Shown here: positions 55,567-64,000 of the stretch, piece after piece | Layout of the letters: every line of letters begins with the position of its first letter | Numbering within the stretch: the stretch's first letter is position 1 | NCBI RefSeq assembly: GCF_014268655.2 | Contig: NZ_JABWQX020000002.1 | Coordinates: 266,001-330,000, forward strand | Direction of reading: 5' to 3' | DNA length: 64,000 nucleotides | Source: Pseudomonas marvdashtae | Lineage (GTDB): Bacteria; Pseudomonadota; Gammaproteobacteria; Pseudomonadales; Pseudomonadaceae | Made by a program: the position numbers and the translations under genes | Notes under the pieces: generated by a model | The model's database searches: none | What the model was told of the DNA's origin: nothing | What the model saw: the letters and a program-made list of their open reading frames with translations, nothing else

Positions 55567-55901
55567 TGGACGTGCGTTTTCCCCAGATCGCCGATCAATT
55601 GCTGCTGATCGAGCGTGAACTGCGTGTCCAGGGTTGGTGGAGCGATGTTTCCCCCTCGGCCGAGGCGCTGGCGAGTGTCGAGCCGTTCGCGGTCGACACC
55701 CTGGATTTCGAGCAATGGCTGCAATGGATCTTCTTGCCGCGGATGAAGGCCATCCTCGAGCAGGATCTTCCGTTGCCGAATGCCTCAGGGATTCAGGAAA
55801 TGGCCGAAATGGTCTTCGCTGCTCGTAATGTGCAGGGCAAGGACCGGCAGTTGCAGGTCCTGCTAAAAGAGTTCGACCAGTTGATCAGTGACGCCAGCTG
55901 A
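55566..55901 (+). CDS. yqcC: YqcC-family protein
   Basis: 111 residues from the ATG at 55566, which overlaps the lpoP TGA. Helical, with the conserved RELRVQGWWSDVSPSAEAL and LDFEQWLQWIFLPRMKAIL. YqcC proteins are widespread and have no settled function. Their usual neighbour is the pseudouridine synthase TruC. Here it is third in the mrcB operon. Confidence 0.88.
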   Translation: MDVRFPQIADQLLLIERELRVQGWWSDVSPSAEALASVEPFAVDTLDFEQWLQWIFLPRMKAILEQDLPLPNASGIQEMAEMVFAARNVQGKDRQLQVLLKEFDQLISDAS

Positions 55902-55907
55902 CTGCCT

Positions 55908-56330
55908 TTACTGGCAGTGTTCTTCGACCTGGGTACGGGTCTCATCGATGCGCTGGCGCCGCTCTTCATCCGTGAGGCGGCGCATTTCGCCTTCCACGTC
56001 CTCCCGCACCCTGGGGTTGTTCTGCAATTGCGCCAGGTTGGTCCGGGCCTGTTCGCAGAACGCCTTGAGTTGGGCTTCCTGTTCCTCGACTTGCTGTTTC
56101 ACCTTTTGGTCGATGGCTTTCTGGTCGCCAATTACCCCGCCCGACGCGGGCGCCGGTGGTTTGGGCACCGGAGGGGAAGATTTGCCCACCGTCGTGGCCT
56201 GCACCCCTTCGGGCGGCTGGGCGCCAAAGTGCGTAACGCCTTGGGCATCCACCCATTTATAGATCTGGCCGGCCATGCTCATCGGGCTCAGGCCAACCAG
56301 CAGGCTGGCCGTCAGAAGGATCATTCGCAT
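55908..56330 (-). CDS. DUF4124 periplasmic protein
   Basis: 140 residues from the ATG at 56328-56330. Signal peptide ending at about SMAG (residue ~20), followed at once by the DUF4124 core QIYKWVDAQGVTHFGAQPPEG, then a Pro-rich linker (PVPKPPAPASGG) and a charged coiled-coil C-terminus (QKVKQQVEEQEAQLKAFCEQ). DUF4124 domains bind or signal in the periplasm but no function is proven. Convergent with yqcC six bases away. Confidence 0.88.
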   Translation of the reverse strand: MRMILLTASLLVGLSPMSMAGQIYKWVDAQGVTHFGAQPPEGVQATTVGKSSPPVPKPPAPASGGVIGDQKAIDQKVKQQVEEQEAQLKAFCEQARTNLAQLQNNPRVREDVEGEMRRLTDEERRQRIDETRTQVEEHCQ

Positions 56331-56435
56331 GCTGTTTCCTTGTCCTGGGTTGCGCAATTGAAGCTAACAGAGTAGCCGTTTAAAGGTTTTTTCTTGCGTT
56401 CTCATGTGCTTACTTCAATAAAGCACATTGACGAC

Positions 56436-56464
56436 TTGACTTGCAGAGGGCGAAACAGAAGAAT
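56436..56464 (+). promoter_or_regulatory. Probable promoter of ilvIHC
   Basis: TTGACT at 56436-56441 and AAGAAT at 56459-56464, 17 bases apart. It would give a leader of about 260 bases before the ilvI start. Confidence 0.5.
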
Positions 56465-56514
56465 CCAAAGTCCGCTGTAGAGGGACTGCCAGAAGCAGAC
56501 CCACTCGGCAGATC

Positions 56515-56631
56515 ATGAGGCGCACATCCGCGCCGACCTGTTACACCCGCAACGCGTTACCTCGCGCTGGGTGGGAAAAGCCCGCAACACTTGGGACGAT
56601 CCCAATACTTGCTCAGTCAGTGCTGACGTAG
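56515..56631 (+). other. Possible leader peptide frame in the ilvI leader
   Basis: A 38-codon frame inside the presumed leader ends TLGTIPILAQSVLT, with Ile, Ile, Leu, Val and Leu among its last 10 codons. A weak hairpin (TCGGC with GCCGA, 56632-56636 and 56658-56662) and a second (GACCC with GGGTC, 56679-56683 and 56697-56701) follow. This could be a branched-chain attenuator, but there is no clear ribosome site and no T run. Confidence 0.3.
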
Positions 56632-56730
56632 TCGGCGACCACCGTCGCTCATGCTCTGCCGAGAAGTAAACCTATTAAGACCCGTCCCCTTTTCGTGGGT
56701 CGGTATTCTGGCGTTTTAGAGGTGAACAAC

Positions 56731-58455
<1,725 letters not shown>

Positions 58456-58457
58456 TC

Positions 58458-58949
58458 ATGCGACATATTATTTCCCTGCTTCTGGAAAACGAACCGGGTG
58501 CGCTGTCTCGTGTAGTGGGCCTGTTCTCGCAGCGCAACTACAACATCGAAAGCCTGACCGTGGCACCGACGGAGGACCCGACCCTGTCGCGTCTGACGCT
58601 GACCACCGTGGGCCACGATGAAGTCATCGAGCAGATCACCAAGAACCTGAACAAGCTGATCGAGGTGGTCAAGCTGGTGGACCTGTCGGAAAGCGCTCAC
58701 ATCGAGCGTGAACTGATGCTGGTCAAGGTCAAGGCCACCGGCGCCCAACGCGCCGAGATCAAACGTACTACCGATATTTATCGTGGGCAGATCGTCGATG
58801 TCAGCGCCAGCGTCTATACCGTTCAGTTGACCGGTACCAGCGACAAGCTCGACAGCTTCATCCAATCGATCGGCACTGCCTCGATTCTCGAAACCGTACG
58901 CAGTGGCGTCACCGGGATTGCCCGTGGCGACAAAGTACTGAGCATCTAA
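58458..58949 (+). CDS. ilvH: Acetolactate synthase small subunit IlvH
   Basis: Regulatory subunit that gives valine feedback inhibition. 163 residues from the ATG at 58458. N-terminal ACT domain, beginning ISLLLENEPGALSRVVGLFSQ, in which the valine site lies, and a second ACT-like domain at ~85-160 (ELMLVKVKATGAQRAEI). Confidence 0.97.
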   Translation: MRHIISLLLENEPGALSRVVGLFSQRNYNIESLTVAPTEDPTLSRLTLTTVGHDEVIEQITKNLNKLIEVVKLVDLSESAHIERELMLVKVKATGAQRAEIKRTTDIYRGQIVDVSASVYTVQLTGTSDKLDSFIQSIGTASILETVRSGVTGIARGDKVLSI

Positions 58950-58985
58950 ACCAAATTAGCGAATGGCCTGAATGGCCGGATATAG

Positions 58986-60011
<1,026 letters not shown>

Positions 60012-60027
60012 GTCGCGAGCTTGATTG

Positions 60028-60055
60028 AAAAAACGCGGCCCAGGCCGCGTTTTTT
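60028..60055 (+). terminator. Terminator of the ilv operon
   Basis: AAAAACGCGGCC, CA, then GGCCGCGTTTTT, ending in a T run. Confidence 0.93.
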
Positions 60056-60155
60056 CGTTTGGGCATCGGCTTCTGGTATAAAGCTGCATCGTTTGCGGCC
60101 GAACCGTCGTCCCAGACACCTGTCGAACTTTTCACACCGTTGCAAGGTATTGTCC

Positions 60156-61001
60156 ATGAGCGAACGTCCCGACGAGCCGAACCAGGCTCCTGACGCCGAA
60201 AGCCTGTTGCCTATCGACGAGCATGTCGAAGAAGGCCATGACGCTGAAGGCCGTAAGGTCCGGCATCGTGGCATCTATCTGCTGCCGAACCTGTTCACCA
60301 CCGCGAACCTGTTCGCCGGTTTCTATTCCATCATCAGTTCCATGAGCGCCCAGGCCGCTTTGAGCGCTGGCGACAGCTCCGGCGCGAGTCGCTATTTCGC
60401 TTTTGCCGCCATCGCGATATTTGTCGCCATGGTGCTTGATGGCCTGGACGGGCGGGTGGCCCGCATGACCAATACCCAGAGCGCATTCGGCGCCGAATAC
60501 GATTCGCTGTCCGACATGGTTGCGTTCGGTGTCGCCCCGGCCTTGCTGGCGTTTGGCTGGGCCCTGGGCGACATGGGCAAGGTCGGTTGGATGGTTGCCT
60601 TCATCTATGTCGCCGGTGCTGCACTGCGCCTGGCGCGTTTCAACACCCAGGTCGGCACCGCCGACAAGCGTTACTTCATTGGTCTTGCCAGTCCGGCGGC
60701 GGCGGGTGTCGTGGCGGGGGTGGTCTGGGCATTCAGCGACTTTGGCATCCAGGGGTCGAAGATGTCCTTCCTGGTGGCTTTACTGGTCGCGGCGGCGGGG
60801 ATGTTGATGGTCAGTAACATCAAGTACAACAGCTTCAAGGAGCTCGATCTCAAGGGACGCGTGCCGTTCGTGGCGATCCTGGCTGTGGTGCTGGTTTTTG
60901 CCGTGGTATTCAGTGATCCGCCGCGTATCTTGTTGTTGGTATTCCTCGCCTATGCGGCTTCCGGCCCAGTGCAATATTTGTTGCGTCTTCGCCGACGCTA
61001 A
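60156..61001 (+). CDS. pssA: CDP-diacylglycerol-serine phosphatidyltransferase PssA
   Basis: Makes phosphatidylserine, precursor of phosphatidylethanolamine. 281 residues of the membrane-embedded CDP-alcohol phosphatidyltransferase type. An acidic N-terminal tail of ~40 residues is followed by about seven membrane spans. Catalytic motif DG-x2-AR-x8-G-x3-D-x3-D is seen in LDGLDGRVARMTNTQSAFGA plus EYDSLSDMVAF at ~98-128. ATG at 60156. No terminator separates it clearly from msrP, 75 bases on. Confidence 0.95.
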   Translation: MSERPDEPNQAPDAESLLPIDEHVEEGHDAEGRKVRHRGIYLLPNLFTTANLFAGFYSIISSMSAQAALSAGDSSGASRYFAFAAIAIFVAMVLDGLDGRVARMTNTQSAFGAEYDSLSDMVAFGVAPALLAFGWALGDMGKVGWMVAFIYVAGAALRLARFNTQVGTADKRYFIGLASPAAAGVVAGVVWAFSDFGIQGSKMSFLVALLVAAAGMLMVSNIKYNSFKELDLKGRVPFVAILAVVLVFAVVFSDPPRILLLVFLAYAASGPVQYLLRLRRR

Positions 61002-61075
61002 ATGTTGCCTTAATGTAATTTCACCCATACTCCGCAGTCTATTGGTGCATCTGCCCCCAACGCTGCGGAGTCGTC

Positions 61076-62089
61076 ATGCTGATCAAGATCCCCAAGTCGT
61101 CCGACTGTCGCGAGTCGGACGTCACGCCTGAATCGATCTATCTTTCCCGTCGCCAGATGCTCGGTGCGACCATGGCGGGTCTCGCCGTGAGCAGTTTGCC
61201 GCAGTGGGCCAGCGCTGCCGATGCGGCGCGTTATGCCGATGTCGAGCCCGGCAACGCGCCGTCCTGGTTAGCCGAAAAACTTACTTCTACCCAATGGGGC
61301 GCTGTGACGGTCAAGGATGAGCCGATCACGCCGTTCAAGGATGCCACCCACTACAACAATTTCTATGAGTTCGGGACCGATAAGGGTGATCCGGCGGCCA
61401 ACGCTGGATCGCTACAAACCGAGCCCTGGAGCGTGGTTGTGGACGGTGAGGTAAGCAAGCCGGGGCGCTATGGGTTGGAAGACTTCATGAAGCCTTATCA
61501 GTTGGAGGAGCGGATTTACCGACTGCGCTGTGTCGAGGCCTGGTCGATGGTCATTCCTTGGGTCGGCTTCCCCATCTCCGCATTGCTCAAGCAAGTCGAG
61601 CCTACATCCAGCGCCAAGTACATACGCTTCGAAACCTTGCAGGATCCCAAGGTCATGCCGGGGCAGCGTTCAGGCTTTGCGTTAATCGACTGGCCATATG
61701 TGGAAGGCCTGCGATTGGACGAGGCAATGAACCCGCTGGCTATCCTGGCGGTTGGCATGTACGGGCGGGAGTTGCCGAACCAGAACGGCGCGCCCCTGAG
61801 GTTGGTGGTTCCATGGAAGTACGGTTTCAAAAGTGTGAAGTCCATTGTGCGCATCAGTTTGGTGAGCGAGCAGCCGAAGACCACGTGGCAAAGCATTGCG
61901 TCTGACGAGTACGGCTTCTATGCCAACGTCAATCCAACAGTCGATCATCCGCGCTGGACCCAGGCGCGCGAACGTCGTCTGCCGAGCGGGCTGCTCCGTC
62001 CCAATGTCCGCGATACGTTGATGTTCAACGGCTATCAGGATGAAGTCGCTTCCTTATATGCGGGGATGGATTTAAGGAAGGACTACTGA
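61076..62089 (+). CDS. msrP: Periplasmic methionine sulfoxide reductase, catalytic MsrP
   Basis: Molybdopterin enzyme that repairs oxidised methionine in periplasmic proteins. 337 residues. Tat signal with twin arginine ([17 protein letters not shown]). The Mo-ligand Cys is in [14 protein letters not shown] (~151). Sulfite-oxidase fold with [14 protein letters not shown] and [14 protein letters not shown]. The stop overlaps the msrQ ATG by one base. Confidence 0.96.
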   Translation: MLIKIPKSSDCRESDVTPESIYLSRRQMLGATMAGLAVSSLPQWASAADAARYADVEPGNAPSWLAEKLTSTQWGAVTVKDEPITPFKDATHYNNFYEFGTDKGDPAANAGSLQTEPWSVVVDGEVSKPGRYGLEDFMKPYQLEERIYRLRCVEAWSMVIPWVGFPISALLKQVEPTSSAKYIRFETLQDPKVMPGQRSGFALIDWPYVEGLRLDEAMNPLAILAVGMYGRELPNQNGAPLRLVVPWKYGFKSVKSIVRISLVSEQPKTTWQSIASDEYGFYANVNPTVDHPRWTQARERRLPSGLLRPNVRDTLMFNGYQDEVASLYAGMDLRKDY

Positions 62090-62712
62090 TGCGTTTCCTT
62101 GCGTGGCGGATCGGCGTATTCCTCGGGACGGCAGTCTGGCCGTTGCTCTGGCTCTACGAGGCCTTGGTGGATTCGCTGGGGCCGGACCCAGGCAAGGTGC
62201 TGGTGGATCGGCTCGGGTTGGGGACGCTGATCCTGTTGTTGATTACCTTGAGCATGACGCCACTGCAGAAGTTGACGGGGTGGGCGGGGTGGATCGCGGT
62301 CAGGCGCCAGTTGGGGTTGTGGTGCTTCGCTTATGTTGTGCTGCATTTGAGCGGATACGCGGCGTTCATACTAGGTTTCGACTGGTCGCAGTTGGGAGTC
62401 GAGCTGAGCAAGCGGCCTTACATCATTGTTGGGGCGCTTGGGTTCCTCGGTTTGCTGGTGTTAACGGTCACGTCCAATCGTTATAGCCAGCGGCGATTGG
62501 GTGTCCGCTGGAAGAAATTGCATCGCCTGGTTTATCCAATTCTAGGGCTTGGGTTACTGCATATGCTGTGGATCGTGCGTGCGGATCTCAAGGAGTGGGC
62601 GATATACGCCTTGATAGGTGCCTTGCTATTAGTGCTGAGGCTTCCTTCGGTTACGCGCCGGATCCCGCGTTTGCTGGGCAAGAAAGTCCCTTCTGCAATA
62701 AAAGCGAAATAA
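62089..62712 (+). CDS. msrQ: Heme-binding membrane subunit MsrQ
   Basis: Electron donor to MsrP from the quinone or flavin pool. 207 residues with about six membrane helices and heme-ligand histidines in [29 protein letters not shown] and GLLHMLW. FRD/NOX family. Together with msrP forms one unit. Confidence 0.95.
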   Translation: MRFLAWRIGVFLGTAVWPLLWLYEALVDSLGPDPGKVLVDRLGLGTLILLLITLSMTPLQKLTGWAGWIAVRRQLGLWCFAYVVLHLSGYAAFILGFDWSQLGVELSKRPYIIVGALGFLGLLVLTVTSNRYSQRRLGVRWKKLHRLVYPILGLGLLHMLWIVRADLKEWAIYALIGALLLVLRLPSVTRRIPRLLGKKVPSAIKAK

Positions 62713-62716
62713 AGGG

Positions 62717-62744
62717 TTGACGGCAAATCCTGGGTGTCTATAAT
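62717..62744 (+). promoter_or_regulatory. rRNA operon promoter P1
   Basis: TTGACG (62717-62722) and TATAAT (62739-62744), 16 bases apart. Confidence 0.85.
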
Positions 62745-62919
62745 TCGCCCCACTTCCGGCGCAGTCGAAACGGAAAACTCCTTGAGTTTCAAAGGGTTAA
62801 GTAGGTTTCGATGTGGGCGGGCTTCAGTTCATCGAAGCACGGAAGGAGTGGGTAGGGCGGTGTTGTTTGGCCCTGTCGACGGTTCGATCTTCTCGGTCGA
62901 AAGCGGTGTAAAAGAGGTG

Positions 62920-62947
62920 TTGACAGCAGCGACTAACGCTGTAGAAT
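62920..62947 (+). promoter_or_regulatory. rRNA operon promoter P2
   Basis: TTGACA (62920-62925) and TAGAAT (62942-62947), 16 bases apart. Confidence 0.88.
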
Positions 62948-63039
62948 TCGCCTCCCGCTAACGAGAGATCGAAAGCGCAAGTGGTTGAAGTTGTTAAGGA
63001 TTTCCAAGCGAAACTTTGAAAACTTCTAAAAATAACCGC

Positions 63040-63067
63040 TTGACAGATACACGGGGCGCTGTAGAAT
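63040..63067 (+). promoter_or_regulatory. rRNA operon promoter P3
   Basis: TTGACA (63040-63045) and TAGAAT (63062-63067), 16 bases apart, followed by the GC-rich discriminator GCGCGCCTC, nearly the same as at the tRNA promoter at 11.43 kb. Confidence 0.88.
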
Positions 63068-63102
63068 GCGCGCCTCGGTTGAGACGAAAGACTCAGCCAA
63101 CC

Positions 63103-63114
63103 GCTCTTTAACAA
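63103..63114 (+). promoter_or_regulatory. boxA antitermination site of the rRNA leader
   Basis: GCTCTTTAACAA matches the boxA consensus that loads NusB/NusE. Confidence 0.9.
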
Positions 63115-63262
63115 CTGAATCAAGCAATTCGTGTGGGTGCTTGTGGAGTCAGACTGCTAGTCAACAGATTATCAGCATCGCAAGTTACTCCGCGAGAAAT
63201 CAAAGATGTAACCAACGATTGCTGAGCCAAGTTTAGGGTTTTCTCAAAACCCAAAGATGTTT

Positions 63263-64000
<738 letters not shown>

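Noticed and set aside
62824..63123. Minus-strand frame in the rRNA leader
   Set aside because: Lies across promoters and boxA. No coding signs.

Overview
The window is a stretch of chromosome from a Pseudomonas of the P. fluorescens group. The evidence is high GC content, Pseudomonas-type REP palindromes, and gene neighbourhoods known from this genus: dksA-gluQ-cbrX-cbrA-cbrB-crcZ-pcnB-folK-panBCD, pilBCD-coaE-yacG, phuTUVW next to prrF, and mrcB with its lipoprotein activator. A Pseudomonas-type 16S rRNA gene runs off the right edge. Apart from the left 1.7 kb, where an IS110-type remnant adjoins a complete IS481-type element, this is core genome, densely packed and mostly in operons. I found no CRISPR array, prophage, defence island or secondary-metabolite cluster.

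Layout. 1-1.7 kb: insertion sequences. 2.4-5.6 kb (-): PilS/PilR two-component system for pilin control. 5.7-8.5 kb: bamD diverging from rluD-pgeF. 8.6-11.3 kb: clpB behind a heat-shock-like promoter. 11.4-12.0 kb: tRNA cluster Asn-Pro-Lys-Pro with two terminators. 12.1-17.6 kb: a chemoreceptor with a sigma-28-like promoter, ndh, a 57-residue DUF3094 membrane protein, MOSC and DUF1780 proteins, and an ECF-type permease. 17.6-22.9 kb: type IV pilus assembly genes pilBCD with coaE and yacG, diverging from the pilin gene pilA, which has a sigma-54 promoter. 23-28 kb: a BON-domain periplasmic protein behind a sigma-54-like promoter with an upstream palindrome, a DUF748/DUF2845 pair and an rRNA-methyltransferase-like gene. 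28-36.6 kb (-): acs, pgi, panD, panC, panB, folK, pcnB. 36.7-43.4 kb (-): the CrcZ small RNA, cbrB, cbrA, cbrX, gluQ and dksA. 43.7-49.9 kb: an aminotransferase, sfsA, a Rieske protein, heme uptake genes phuTUVW and the iron-responsive small RNA PrrF. 49.9-56.4 kb: TfoX-C, pentapeptide, kinase-fusion and cell-wall synthesis genes (mrcB, lpoP-like, yqcC) and a DUF4124 protein. 56.4-62.7 kb: ilvI-ilvH-ilvC with a long leader, pssA and msrPQ. 62.7-64 kb: three tandem rRNA promoters, boxA and the 16S rRNA start.

How it works together. Three regulatory circuits can be read almost whole from the sequence. (1) PilS/PilR, sigma-54 and pilA, with the pilus assembly genes transcribed divergently. (2) CbrX/CbrA/CbrB, a CbrB-type binding site (TGTTAC-N14-GTAACA), a sigma-54 promoter and CrcZ, the small RNA that sequesters Hfq/Crc and relieves carbon catabolite repression. 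(3) Fur-like boxes at the heme transporter and at PrrF. The least explained signal is the sigma-54-like promoter with a perfect palindrome in front of the BON-domain gene at 23.2 kb. No wholly new multi-gene system is evident. The novelty here lies in small genes and regulatory DNA.
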